This document shows, in pieces, positions 44,034 through 56,783 of a stretch of DNA of 64,000 nucleotides. The stretch is taken from the NCBI RefSeq assembly GCF_030272615.1, contig NC_081414.1:814720569-814784568 (forward strand), written 5' to 3'. The notes beneath the pieces are model-generated. The model saw nothing but the letters and a program-made list of their open reading frames with translations, made no database searches and was not told where the DNA came from. Numbering within the stretch: position 1 is the first letter of the stretch; each line of letters opens with the position of its first letter. Both the position numbers and the translations under genes were made by a program. The stretch is from Cryptomeria japonica (lineage: Eukaryota > Streptophyta > Pinopsida > Cupressales > Cupressaceae).

Positions 44034-46964
44034 ATGCCTGTTGAAACAAGGTCAAAATCTAAAAAGATGGGTGAACTAACATATCAACCCATGGATGACA
44101 TAGCAAATTCACAGTTTCAAACTAGTCAAACAGTGCAAATTGAAGGTTCATCAAACACATCATTACCACCATATGGAATGGTTCAACTTGGACCACCTCC
44201 ATTATATGAACCAGTATTTGTACCCATGAAACCAAGACATGGGAGTGTTCCACCAACACCAAGAGGAAATGCACCTTTCGATTGGAATCAACCAAACCTG
44301 CAACATGAAATTCAAACATTACATGAGGAACAAACTCTTTCACAAGGATTTGGTTCAGATCAGGGCATTCAACAAGAAACAAATCCAAATGTCCAACCAG
44401 ATTCTTCATCAGATTCTGATGCTTCTGATGATGTTGATATATTCCTCCAAGATCCAAAATTGACAAAAAAGATGGATAAATTCTTGAGCAAGGTCTTTAA
44501 AATGTTCCCGCAAAAATATCTTAACATGATGAGTAATGTGGTTTCCTCAAATGAGCAAATTAATGTGCAAACACAACAAGGTGGTGATTTGTTAAAAATT
44601 AATGTGCAAACACAACAAGGCGGTGATTTGTTAAGTTTCTCTTCGCATCCAAATGAAGAAAATGTGCAACAGAAAATTCAACCTACCTTGATGAGTAAAC
44701 ATGCTTCAAAGGCATTGACATTGACTATTCCTCAAAAGTCACCATTTGAGACAATAAATAATCCATTTTTCAACACAACACCTATAACACAGGATCAAAT
44801 GAAGACCACACAAACACTGACAATTGTCCCTCAACAAGAAGTGGGTCCTCACATGCATAAAGTTGGATCAAAATCCAAGATGCAAGAAAGCTTCATGACT
44901 GGAATGCCTGATATCACCAATGTTCAAAATAATTCCACAATGCAACAACGTTCTTATGTCCCATTAAGCTCAATATATTTGCCAAACACTATGGAGACAA
45001 ATCCTTCGATAATGGCAACACAAAGAGCTACGGATAGGGGTTTGCACCAACAACAAATGTTGCAACAATTGAGTAATACACAAAAGGTACAATCGAATGT
45101 GCAAACAAACAATGCACAACAACAACAATATCACATTCGACAACAAATTGCAGTGCCTTCCGCTTCATTATAAGTTAATGCAAACTTGCAACCATCACAA
45201 TGGATTGGACAAACAACACAGCAAGTTAATGCAAGTGCCATACCCCATCTTAGGGAGAAACAACAAAAACCACCTAAACAAAGTTTTTTGCAAATGATGG
45301 GATTTACACTGTGACGACAACAATTGGCACAAGGTCAGCAAATTCTGATTTGTCAGCATCAACAACAACATGTGCCTCAATATGTGCCAAGACAAACAAG
45401 TTATCATACTTCACAACCGCAATTGGCGCCTGTGCAATATCAACAACACCCTCAATTGCAATATCAACCTAGGCCACAAGAAGCACAGCCACAAGGTCAA
45501 TATCAAGGCATGGCACAACCACAACAACAAGAGGTGTACCAAGAACGTTATATGCCGGAGACACTAAAGACGACAATTTCAAAATATCAACAACTGCTTG
45601 GAAACATGATGTATCAATAAAGAGTACCCACTAGGATTAATGATGGGCTTCCAAAATCTGATACAATTGCACAACAGCTTGAGAAGTTGCAATGACAAGT
45701 TGACGCATTAGAAACTAAAGGAACAAAGAAGTTGTATACAGATCAAGATTTATGTCCTAATCCATTTGACAAGAGTGTATACATGCCTCCATTCCCTAAG
45801 AATTTTGAGACACCTAATTTTGAGAAATATAAAGGGAATGACAATCCAAAAGATCACATTCGAGCATTTTTCGCAGCGTGTACTGAAGTGAGTTATGAAG
45901 ACACATATTTAATGCGCTTATTTCCATGAAGTCTCACGGGACAAGCTATGGATTGGTATTCGCATCTACCAGGAAACATAAAGACCTGGTCGGAATTGGC
46001 TCAAAAGTTTTTATCTCATTTCGCGTTCAACATCGACAATGACGTGACCATGTCAGATTTATGTAACACCAAGCAAAAGCAAGGTGAACCATTAGTGACT
46101 TTCTTGCAACGATGGCGAAGTTTGTATAGTCGTTCTTCCCTAGATATACCTGAAGAACAACAAGTGAATCTGTTTATCCAAAATTTGGTCCCAGAAATGA
46201 TGTATGAGCTAAAATTGAAAAGTCCCAGTGCTATTGAGAAACTCATTAAGAAAGGGATGAACATTGATACGACTCTTGTAGCTAAAGGAATTATTAAGCT
46301 CAATAAAGACAGTGACAACACAAATAATTCAGGGGACAAATATAGATTTTGGTATAAAAATAAGAATGTCACTAATGATGGTGTTGTTGATGCAAGAGCG
46401 GTGAATGCAAATCAACCCCCATTCACAATCAAGAAATTGAGTGTTCCTAATATGTCAACTATGGAACAAAATCAAACACCAATGAGCAATGTTACTCAAC
46501 AACCGCAATACCAATAGTATAATCAACAACAAGGTCAGCAACAAAATCAGCAACGCAAATCTTTTCGATCAAGAGATGGACCTCCTGGACCGTTTATGCC
46601 ATTGGGAGAGCCTATTGAATTGGTAATGCAACAATTAATACAAGCAAAATTTATCAAGCTACCAGATATCAAGGCAGAACTAGCGGTAAAGCCGCATTGG
46701 TGGAATGATAATGCATATTGTGAGTACCATCGATCAAAAGGGCATAAAACTACGTCATGTTTTCAATTAAAACATATGATTCAAGACCTATTAGAACAAG
46801 GAGTAATTGAGATAGCTCCACCCAACGCAACTTCTAATACTGATCATACAATTTTCAAAACTCCTTTGCTTGATCATGACAAGGGTAAAGCATCTTCTTC
46901 AAACCCTACACAAACAACAAATTATGCAAACACTGGTTATAACAATGTCATTAATTGTTTTTGA
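44034..46964 (+). pseudogene. gag of second Tat-type element
   Basis: ATG at 44034 (MPVETRSKSKKMGELTY). A very long Gln/Asn/Pro-rich N-terminal region follows to about 45720. The capsid region (Retrotrans_gag) lies at about 45820-46260, with NFEKYKGNDNPKDHIRAFF, GQAMDWYSHLPGNIKTWSEL and LCNTKQKQGEPLVTFLQRW. A zinc-binding-like segment CEYHRSKGHKTTSC (about 46720-46765) keeps all ligands. The whole gag stays in one frame. Stops at 45171, about 45314, 45618, 45693, 45927, 46515 and 46962 are the only breaks. A 39-bp tandem duplication lies at 44557-44634. Confidence 0.82.
44557..44634 (+). repeat. 39-bp tandem duplication in gag
   Basis: Two copies of a 39-bp unit (13 codons, INVQTQQGGDLLK), one substitution apart. 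In-frame. Confidence 0.9.
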
Positions 46965-47819
46965 GTATCAAATGAGTATGTTGCCACCATACGAATAAAG
47001 GAACAAGATCCTTCTTGTGCGGTCACCACTCGTCGATCCAAAATCGTCCTGAAAGGAGCTCCCGCAGCTCCTTCCAAGCCAACTCATGCAAGTCAGTATA
47101 ATCTCTTGGATCATCTAGGCAAGACACCTGCACAAATATCCATCCTTGAGTTGTTGAAAATGTCTCCCATGCATTGTGCAGTCCTAGATAAAGCTTTGAT
47201 TGAGTCCACTATCCCGACAGACATTGATGTTGACCAGTTTCAAGCCTGAATTGGACATTTAGCTATTTCCCAAAATGTTGCATTTTCTGATAATGATATC
47301 TCACCTGATAAGCTCCCTCATAATGATCCTTTACACCTTGAAGTCTTTATCCATAATGTAAAATCCGACGAGTCTTGATAGATGGCGGAGCGGGTTTTAA
47401 TATTTGTACTTTGAGAGTGGTTATTGGCCTTGGTTATACAAAAAATGACATTGATGCTTCCAAAAGAATAACAATCAAAGCATATGATGATGCTGAACAT
47501 CCATCTAAAGGGATAATTACATTGCCTATCAGAGTCGGTCCAGTGACAAAAAATACTTTCTTGCAATGAAACTTGGTCGTCCATGGATCCATGCAATGAA
47601 AGCAGTTCCATCCACCTATCATCAATGTTTAAAATATCCTTACAATGGAACTGAGATAACAATTCCAGGAGATCCTAATCCATTTCAATTTTGTGCTGCC
47701 CTAAAGGATACCCCTCAACAGCAAGTCCCAATCAATAGGGAAGCCAAATCAAATAGTTATGTGGATCCTAATGTATTGTTAGATGCTGTCAAAGGAAAAT
47801 TGAAAATACAGGACCAAGG
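46965..47819 (+). pseudogene. aspartic protease region of second Tat-type element
   Basis: The protease start VLIDGGAGFNICTLR (about 47372-47420) has the expected Asp-Gly-Gly-Ala, better preserved than in the giant element. ITIKAYDDAEHPSKG and LPIRVGPVTKNT follow, then [23 protein letters not shown] after a frame change near 47566. A further frameshift near 47355 and stops at 46962 and about 47248 disrupt it. Confidence 0.75.
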
Positions 47820-50200
47820 ATGCGGAGAATATTCAATGATCAAACATTCCTCATCGGGAATTTACCAATGTCTCCAAAATTATATGGCAAACCACATCTG
47901 TTGCAAAAGGAACCTAAGGTGGTTATTCAATATCAGCCTCCCAATACATTTACAAGGTGGGGTGAACTTGACAAAGAAACTTTAGATGAAGATGTCATAG
48001 ACTGGCTTTATAAGGATCCAATCGAGACCCCACTTGTCAAGTTGCCAGTGGAACTGTATGGAAAAGGATTTACTATGCTGCAAAAGAAAGGATATGATGG
48101 CTGCAATGGCTTAGGCCCGGACAAGAGAAGAAGGCTAGAACCTATTATACCCCAAATGCGACCTCCAACTTTAGGGTTAGGTTTTGTGTCGTTGCGAATT
48201 GGATCCTCATCTACCAAAGTGACCATGTGTAGAAAAGGGCATAACTCTGACGATGAAATAACACCTAAGGATACCCGACCCGAAACCAATTCCAATGAAT
48301 GGGAGTGGAGCTCTTTTTCTTCTAGTTCCTATGCCCTTGACAATATTTTCCTCGACCCTGATAACTTGCCTATGGAAGACAAACATGAAATAACTTCCCT
48401 TCCTAAAACATGTCCTAATGCTTGGATACAGTCATTTTGGGACCCAAACTCTGAGTCGAATACCAGCAGCTCAGATAGTGATACTACAGATATTCACATC
48501 TTTACCATCTTAGCCCTCTCCCTCCTTAAAACTGATGATGTCATGCCCCTCATCTATACCCAGCTTATCCAACATGACCAACAAGAACCCCTCACATTGG
48601 ATTGTTTTCAAAATGATGAAGCAATTGCAGAATTCCTTGGATTACGAGAAGGCATACCACAAGGTGATCATAAGGCAGGATTTACTATTGATTTGGATTC
48701 CACAGCATATTTTGGGGAGTCATCTCCCTCTTTCAGTCATCAAAATGCAAAAAGAAAAGAAAATGAAAAAAATCAAAAGAATAGGTCTTTGAGTGAAAAC
48801 CATAAGGCACTCTCTGATCATACAAAAGTAAAAATAAAAGACATAACTGCGGGTGAAAACCTCTCTGAGGTGCCCAAAGGTGGAAGAGTGGACATACCTC
48901 TATCAAGTCAGGACAAATCAACATTGCTTGTGGAAATGGCCGAGGAAATCAATTTGGGTACACCTAACAACCCCAAGGTCATTCATTTTGCTGCTTCTCT
49001 ATCAAAACAAGAAAAGATAGATTTTGTCAATTTCTTTCTAGAGAAGAAGATCAGCTTTGCATGGTCCTCTGCAGATATGCCTGGCCTTGATCCAAAGTTA
49101 GTCCTTCATCACTTGCCATTGAAAGCAGATGCTAAGCTAGTTAAACAAAAACTTAGAAAGATGCATCCTCAAGTGGCTCTTTTGGTCAAAGTGGAACTAA
49201 AAAAATTACTGGATGTGGGCTTTATCAGACCCATTGATTATGCAGACTGGATTTCAAATTTAGTGCCAGTTAGCAAGGTAGCTGGGGGCATCAGAATCTA
49301 TACAGATTTTAGGGATGTCAATAAAGCATGCCCTAAAGATGATTTTCCACTGCCAAACATTGACATTATTGTTGACATGATTGCTGGATATGAGATGCTC
49401 TCATTGATGGATGGTTTCTCTGGCTATAACCAGATTCACATTGCTCCTGAAGATCAACATAAGACAACATTCACCTGTGCTTGGGGTACTTACTGCTAGA
49501 ATGTGATGCCCTTTGGTCTTAAAAATGCAAGCGCAACATATCAAAGAGCGATGACGACAATTTTTCATGATTTCATGCATACTTTGATGGAGGACTATGT
49601 TGATGACTTGTTATGCAAATCTGTCACTAGAGATAGTCATCTAGCCATCTTGGGCCCAATCTTTGACCGAATGGCGAACTACAAGCTCAGACTTAATCCA
49701 AAGAAGTGTGTCTTTGGTGTCACAGCCGGCAAATTGCTAGGATACATTGTTTCTCATAGAGGCATCGAAGTCGACCCGGCCAAGGTTAAAGCAATAATGG
49801 ATATGCCTTCTCCTTCCAATCTTCGACAATTAAAAAGTCTGCAAGGAAAGCTCCAGTCAATCCGATGCTTTATAGCTCAATTGGCTGACAAATGTCATCC
49901 ATTCCAGCATCTATTGCATAAAGGAGTCTCTTTTAAATGGACTGAGCAATGTCAAGCAGCCTTTCAAGCTCTCAAGCACTATTTGCTGTCGCCACCTATC
50001 CTGATGCCTCCTATCGAAGGAAAGCCATTTATATTGTATATTTCTGCAATTGAGACGACATTAGGAGTTCTCTTGGTTCAACAGGATGAGAAAGGCAAAG
50101 AGAGAGCTATTTATTATATCAGTCGGACATTAGTAGGCTATGAGCTGAACTATTCAACTATTGAATGAGCATGCTTAGTAGTGGTCTTTGCAACACAAAA
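47820..50200 (+). pseudogene. G-patch-like linker, reverse transcriptase and first RNase H
   Basis: The longest open block (47820-49499, 559 codons). G-patch-like motif at about 48049-48155 (YGKGFTMLQKKGYDG, CNGLG, LGLGFV). An acidic/Ser-rich linker follows. RT runs from about 49130 (KQKLRKMHPQVALLVKVEL, YTDFRDVNKACPKDDFPLP, LMDGFSGYNQIHIAPED). TAG at 49497 replaces the Trp before NVMPFGLKNA. The catalytic box is YVDDLLCK (about 49599-49620), intact. The first RNase H-like domain follows (FILYISAIETTLGVLL, GKERAIYYISRTL) with TGA at 50166 and a frameshift near 50200. Confidence 0.85.
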
Positions 50201-50893
50201 ACTCTGACATTATATGCTAAATCACAAACATTGTTGGTTGCAAAAATTGATCCTTTGAAATATTTGCTTAGTAGAGCAGCTTTGACGGGTCGCCTAGCCA
50301 AGTGGGTGATGATCCTTAGTGAATTTGATATTGAATATATGGAGCGAAAGGCAATAAAAGGACAGGTCATAGCTGATCAACTTGCAGAGGCTCCTATTTT
50401 TGATGATCATCCCATGTTGACAGATTTTCCAGATGAATCTATCTTTGCCCTTACATCTTCTAATGAATGGAAGTTATATTTTGACGGGTCCCATACCAAG
50501 TTTGGGTCCGGAGCAGGCATCTTTTTTGTCACCCCTCAAGGTGATGCTATTCCCAAGTCCTACAGAATAACTTTCCATTGTACTAATAACATTGCAGAGT
50601 ATGAGGCATTGGTCACAGGACTCCGAGTAGCAGTCCACTGGAACATTACACATTTACAAGTCTATGGAGATTCTCAATTAGTCATCCATCAAGTTAATGA
50701 TGACTACGAAACAAAAGATGAGAAGCTTATTCCGTATAAGCACATGGTCGATTTCTTCAAGACAAAATTCACGGCTATCCATTTCAGTCAAGTTCCAAGA
50801 ATGCAAAACAAGTCAACAGATGCGATGGCTACAATTGCTTCCATGTTAAATATGCCCCATAACATGGACAAATGTGAATTTTTGGTTGAATAG
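50201..50893 (+). pseudogene. second (archaeal-like) RNase H domain
   Basis: KLYFDGSHTKFGSGAGIFF (Asp), NNIAEYEALVTGL (Glu) and VYGDSQLVIHQVND (Asp) give a complete RVT_3-type active-site set at about 50468-50705. The preceding LSEFDIEYMERKAIKGQVIADQLAEAP links it to the first RNase H. It ends with TAG at 50891. Confidence 0.85.
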
Positions 50894-52238
50894 TTGCTTG
50901 TCCCTTCTTTTGACATACCAACAGCAGATGTGATGTGCGTTCTTGTTGGTCCTAACTCCCCGTGGTACAATGATATATATCAATATTTGAAATCCCAAAC
51001 CTTACCACCTAACCTTTCCGCTAACCAACGCCGAGCCTTCATCCGACAAACGGCCAAATATGTCATCATTGCCGACACCCTTTGCCGTCGTTCCTTTGAC
51101 CATACCCTCCTCAGGTGTTTAGATTCTGACGAAGCACAAATGACTTTACATGAGGTTCACGATGGTATATGCGGGGCCATTTCAATGGTCTTAGCTTAGC
51201 AAAAAAGTTGGTCCGTAAGACAAAAAGTTGGTCCGTGCTGGGTATTATTGGCCCACTCTGGAAAAAGATGTTCATGATTTTGTGAAGAAGTGCTACAAGT
51301 GCCAAATCCATGGTAATTATATTCATGCACCAGCCCAAGAGCTTCATTCTGTCATATCTTCGTGGCCCTTTTCTCAATGGGGATTGGATCTTATTGGCAA
51401 AATTCACCTGACTTCTGCAAATGGCCACAAGTTCATCATTACAGCCACAGAGTATTTTACAAAATGGATCGAGGCTGTCCCCATGACCTATATCACTGGT
51501 ATCCAAATTTCAAAATTCTTATTGAATTATATCATATGTAGATATGGGGTTCCCTGCCATAGTCACAGATAATGGTCGACCCTTCAAGAATAAAGATGTT
51601 AAGGAACTTTGTGAAAAGTTTCATATCCAACACCGTTTCTCCAGTCCATACTATCCGCAGGGTAATGGTCAAGCTGAAGCATCAAATAAAACCATTATCA
51701 AGATCCTGAAAAAGGTTGTCAATGACGCTGGTCGAGATTGGCATGTACAGTTGACTCCAGCACTATGGGCTTATTGCACTTCTATCCGCACACCTATTGG
51801 CGCAACACCTTATTCTTTGGTATATGGTGCGGAAGCCATTTTACCTTTGGAGGTGGAATTCCTTCCTTGCATGTTTCCTTGCAGCATCTGATTGATGATG
51901 AGACACACAGAGTCTCTCGGTTACATCAACTTGAGATGTTAGATGAGAAACATCAGACAACCCTGACACATTTGCAAGCATATCAAAACCGTCTCCGTCA
52001 CTCTTATAATAAGAAGGTCAAAGGGTGACACTTCGAAGTGGGAGATCTGGTTTTAAAGGCAAACCCCAAGAATGCACAGTCTACTGACGTCATTAAAGGC
52101 AAGTTTGAACCTAATTGGGTTGGGCCTTTCATAGTAACTGCAGCCTATGGCTCAGGGGCATATCAGTTGGCCACTCCAGAAGGTGAACCTCTGTCCAATC
52201 CTATCAATAGCATGCATCTTTGCAAGTACTGGACATAA
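50894..52238 (+). pseudogene. integrase of second Tat-type element
   Basis: HHCC zinc region at about 51150-51310, broken at 51200 where AAAAGTTGGTCCGT occurs twice. Core GLDLIGKI (Asp), VTDNGRPF (Asp, about 51560) and GQAEASNK (Glu, about 51670) all remain. Frame changes lie near 51545 and 51870. The C-terminal part reads GKFEPNWVGPFIV and INSMHLCKYWT with TAA at 52236. No chromodomain. Confidence 0.82.
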
Positions 52239-53465
52239 TTTTCTATCAGCGTTTCTTCAAATATGATCCTGAAAAAATGAAAAAAAGCAAAAAAAAGCAA
52301 AAAAATGAAAAAAATGAAAAAAAAAAATGAAAAAAAAAGTGAAAAGAAAAAGAGCAAAAGAGTAAAGAAAAATAATTCGCCCTCTAGTGAAAACCTGGCA
52401 AACAGGCGCTTTGGGCAAGTACCATGGTGAAAACCTGGCAATCAGGAGCAATGAGTAGTGAGATCATTGCTCCGTCATCTGTCATGACTTCTAACTATGC
52501 TTTCTCTCGATTGCTTTATCATGTCTATCTTTGTCTTGACCCAATGTTCTGTCTCAGGCCTGTTATTGGTCAACATCATTGTCTGACATACTCCGGTTTC
52601 TTGTACATATGTTTTGGTCTTGGTCTATATATGTCTTTTTGCTGTGCATTGGGTACATTCCCCTTGTCATGATCAATCACTGGAGCTTTTTGCATTGAAA
52701 ATTGTCTTGAAAAAATCAAAAAAATTGAAAAATGTCCTGAAATAAAAACAAAAAAAAAATCATAAAATGTCCTGAAATAATTCAAACAAAATTGCAAAAT
52801 GTCCTAAAAAAATTCCAAAAAAATCAAATAAAGTCCTGAAAAAATGAACAAAAAATCTTGCAAAACCTCGAAAAGCAAAAATAAAAATAAATCCCTTTCG
52901 TGCATCCCTCCAACGACACGCAATCACACACTGTGCTTTAATGGAATCATGCGTTAACAGATGAATTTTTTCATTAAAACCAGACATTCAAACTGCTCAC
53001 AATTGTCATATCAATCGAACGTTACCACCAATATCATTTGTCCTTGTCGCTACTATCATGGGTCTTATACAGGGTGTGGTATACTCGAAACCAGACTGTG
53101 TCCTATCTTAGACGGGGTACCACATGTCCTGAAACCAGACAGCATGATTGTCTTCTCAGCACTTTCAACTTTTGACAATGAAGATCAAGATGTTTGTTTG
53201 ATTTGTTTGAATTTGTGCATCTTATCTTTTATTGATTTATCTTTGGCTTCGATCATGTTCCTATGTTGCTTGATGATGTCACAGAGTGATTTAGAGCGAC
53301 CAGGATGGTTCATGGTCCCTTTCTTTTTTGTTGTGATTGTTTTTTGTCTATGATGTGTCTGTCTTTTGCAAAAAGGGTTGCATTTCAGCTCTAGCCTTCA
53401 ATGCCATGATGCTACGCATCCATTTTGCTACATAAAAATAAAGGTTCTCACCTACAAAGTGCATC
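52239..53465 (+). other. 3' remnant of second Tat-type element
   Basis: No gene. GTGAAAACCTGGCAAACAGG phrases (52389, 52421) follow AAAAAATGAAAA-rich sequence. From 52700 to 52870 the phrase AAAATGTCCTGAAA(T)AA recurs about six times. The frame at 52961-53353 looks like a shadow. The sequence breaks off where direct repeat B starts. Confidence 0.5.
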
Positions 53466-54094
53466 ACTGAAAAATTTAACATAAATTACATAGAGTACAA
53501 ATTATCGACAAAGTTGTCAAACATAGTAAATAGAGTCCACGAATCGACTAACACAGTAGAGACTGACTAACACTTGTGTTAGTCACCCGTTTTACACCGT
53601 CGATTTTTCTATTAACCGTTTAGTCCTCAAATCACAATCATTAGTTTCGCGTGTTAGTGACAAATTAATCAATCGCAACCGTTAGTTTCGCGTGTTAGTG
53701 ACATGTTAGTCAATCTCAATCGTTAGTTTCGCATATAGTATAAAATAATATCATAAGTGATCAACAAGGAAACTTAAAAATTTAACATAAATTACATATA
53801 TTACAAATTATCGACAAAGTTGTCAAACATAGTAAATAGAGTCCACGAATCGACTAACGCAGTAGAGATTGACTAACACTCGTGTTAGTCACCCATTTTA
53901 CATCATCGATTTTTCTATTAATCGTTAGTCCTCAATTTGCAACCATTAGTTTCGCGTGTTAGTGATAGGTTAGTCAATCGCAATCATTAATTGCAAAATC
54001 GACGGTGCAAAGCGCATGAGTAATATGTGTGATAGTCACTTCGTACTGTCTTTGTGGAGCTAGAATAGATGCATCTGCCATTTCCTTTATGCCC
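53466..54094. repeat. long direct repeat, copy B
   Basis: It starts mid-unit (ACTGAAAAATTTAAC) and follows copy A (39767-40392) to CATTTCCTTTATGCCCAGG, with about one difference per 20-30 bp, many of them C/T or G/A. Confidence 0.85.
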
Positions 54095-54370
54095 AGGAAA
54101 TGATGAAATCGTCTAACACTAACACGCCGCGTTAGTCCTTTTTACTGATTCGTTGACTGGCAGCCCGCCATTTCCTTTATGCCCGCGAAACGATGAAATC
54201 GATTAACACAATGTCTTAGTCAACTAACATGACATGTTAATCGACGACTAACACGACATGTTAGTCGATTTCATCGTGAGACGTTGACGTGGAATTGATG
54301 GGTAGCCAGTCAATGAATCAATGAAAATGACTGACTAACACTTGTCACTTATATATGAAGTGTTACTTTC
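54095..54370. repeat. GACTAAC-rich region with inverted repeat
   Basis: CGATGAAATCGATTAACAC (54191) pairs with GTTAGTCGATTTCATCG (54260-54276), arms of about 18 nt with a 50-nt loop that contains two more ACATGTTA(A/G)TCGAC copies. GCCATTTCCTTTATGCCC occurs twice (54077, 54167). Confidence 0.7.
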
Positions 54371-54520
54371 AATTTGAGTTTCTTTGTTTACGAAATACAA
54401 GTAGAACTAACCTGCGTGTTATACTACACCTTTTTCGTATGGGCCGAAGCTATTGTGGCTCCAAAACAAACCTTTCGTGTGGTAAAGCTTAAATAGTTAA
54501 ATACTCATTGATCTATATTT

Positions 54521-54776
54521 AATATTTACGAAGAATAATAGTCATTGAGTAGTCTATCTTATGTACTTGTGATTCAGTTTATCCATCATTTATAAATAAG
54601 CATTTTTTCAGTGTTCAATAAGCAACTATTATAAGCAGGTGGAAGTTAATATTTACGAAGAAGAATACCTCATTGAGCAGGCTATCTTATGTACTTGTGA
54701 TTCAGTTTATCCATTATTTATAAATAAGCATTTTTCAGTCTTCTATAAGAAACTATTATAAGCAGGTGGAAGTTAA
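54521..54776. repeat. two tandem 127-bp units
   Basis: AATATTTACGAAGAA at 54521 and 54648. Both units end in ATTATAAGCAGGTGGAAGTTAA. No coding potential. The region 54777-55298 that follows holds no gene I can support. Confidence 0.8.
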
Positions 54777-55298
54777 GAAAAATTGCCATCATACAATTAG
54801 TGGTTCTTTTAAATCTGCTATAAAAAAAACTTTTAACCTACAGTTAGGTTTCAGGTATAGATTCACCCACCTTGTTTTGCGAACATTGATTGGGAAGTCA
54901 TATTAAGAGAAGTGCGAAAACATTTCATCATACAAGATGTGTAGAAAAGCCACATAGAACCTTTCAGAAAGCATGAAAAAGTGTAAAACAAACCAATCAT
55001 TAACCATTGATGTTTAAGTGAAGTCGATCACATTTATTTTTTAATTTTTTTTGACAAGGTGGCAAGGCCACTTAATATATTTATACAACTAGTTCAAGAA
55101 GGGCCCCGAAGAAAAAAACCAGAAAGAAAAACTTCGGTCAATCAAGTTTATTGAAAATAACCATTCATGAAGCATACAAATTGTCTTTCTAAATGAAAGA
55201 ATATGTCTGATTACAAAAAGTTTGCACCACTGCTGACGTTTTATTGAATAGGACTCGACAATATACATCTACAAAACTTTTGTAATAGTGCAAGCCTA

Positions 55299-55975
55299 TT
55301 ATAGAGGCAGAGGTTGAGTATTTAAATGACTTTTGTTTCCCCCAGTGGTTGGAGTAAGGGGAGGCACATCATTCCCATCATCTTCATCGGTTACGGAGGC
55401 AAACACCTCCGTGTACCTCTGTTTCTAAAACTGAGCGCAATGCCCACAAACATCTAGCATCCCCTGCATCTGGTCACTTATGATTTTGCTATTTTTAGCA
55501 CACGCCTCACGCACTACCTCCTATCTCTCATTCGCCATCTGCAAACCATGTACTTCCAGCTCAAGGTTTGTATTCTTATCGTCCAAGTGCATGACCTTAT
55601 TATTAAGTTCCATGCATTTTTTATTGAGTTTAGTGCATTTCTTATTGAGTTCGGTGAATCTCCTTTTCACTTCAGTGAGTCTCCATTCAAGATCATAAAC
55701 AATCCCCTTCAGCCTTTCATTTTCAGTGTGGGCCATTTCGACCTTCTATGTTAGAAGTTCTACTTGCATGGCGTCAAACTTCATTGTATCCATCCCATCG
55801 TTCCAGTCTTCAAAGGGCGGTGGTGGTTGTCTTGCAGACTTCCCTAAACTGTCGTCAGAGGTGAGAACATCGGTCATCCCATTCGCCTTTGAATTCATAG
55901 CAGACATTCCATTCTGCGGAACAGATGTTTTGACACCCTTTCTTTTTCCTGTCCATGGTCTTCCCATTGCCATCC
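55299..55975 (-). pseudogene. terminal coiled-coil exon of minus-strand gene relic
   Basis: An acceptor (TTTTGGCATTGTTTGTAG) precedes 55975. The frame runs MAMGRPWTGKRKGVKTSV, then ARQPPPPFEDWNDGMD, then a heptad-rich coiled coil (LEWRLTEVKRRFTELNKK and CMELNNKVMHLDDKN), ending FASVTDEDDGNDVPPLTP and TAA at 55299. Three in-frame TAG codons (near 55746, 55521 and 55425) are the only breaks over 225 codons. The phase to the preceding exon is off by one as I count, so an indel or missed exon is likely. Confidence 0.6.
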
Positions 55976-56783
55976 CTACAAACAATGCCAAAAAAAAGTA
56001 TCTATAGATAGGTGGGCAAGACAACATGAAAAATGCAGGAAACAATAGTTTATACCAACAAGAAACGAATTGCTATCTGTTTCATTTTTTGGAATGAATA
56101 ACATTATGCACGATACAAAAGTTAACGTGTTCACTAAAGTTGACATGTTCACTAAACTGGGCACTTGGGTGGCAGGTTACTTGCCAATTGGGAATCCATG
56201 TTTTGGGAAGATAACTCCATCATTCACCACTCCTCATCCTGCATCCAACTTATTACACATGGTTCACAATTTCAATCAAACATTCTGCTTCATCTATATA
56301 CATAAAAGAGTTGCAGGGACCCTATTGCTACGCAATAACAAAACCTATGCATATGCAATATATAAGAGACCTTGAATAAAACTTGATAAGAGACCTTGAA
56401 CAAAACTTGAACAGTAAACGACTACCATCGACTTTATTGTACCATCCACTATCATTATTAAAAATGTTGCGCACCAAAGAAAGGTTTGTGAAGTTATTAA
56501 AGGGTAGTTGATGGTGCAGGATCACCATGAAACAGTCCAACAAATCAAGTCTTTGCAGTTATTTTGCTTAAAATAGCAGGAAAGGTTGAAAATAATGTAC
56601 AATTCATCTAAGACATAAACAATAATTGAGAGGGTTTAAACTATGCTAAGGTAAAAGCCATGTCAATATAACATCTCCAAATCTCATTTGAATAGGGTCT
56701 ATCAAGACTTATCTTCCACCATAGTATCTCGCTCTAAATATTTGGAAAGAGGAACAACAACTATGATCGAATAATATTATCAC

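Larger units (their letters stand above)
40397..53465 (+). mobile_element. second Tat-type Ty3/gypsy element, 3'-truncated
   Basis: 5' LTR, leader, gag, protease, G-patch-like linker, RT, two RNase H domains and integrase are present in the same order as in the giant element. About seven frameshifts and many stops occur. After pol there is 1.2 kb of 3' sequence, but no polypurine tract, no antisense PMD frame and no 3' LTR before the long direct repeat B at 53466. The 3' end was therefore lost or recombined away. Confidence 0.85.

Noticed and set aside
52163-52451. Phe-rich minus-strand frames after integrase
   Set aside because: Complement of AAAAAATGAAAA-rich non-coding sequence.
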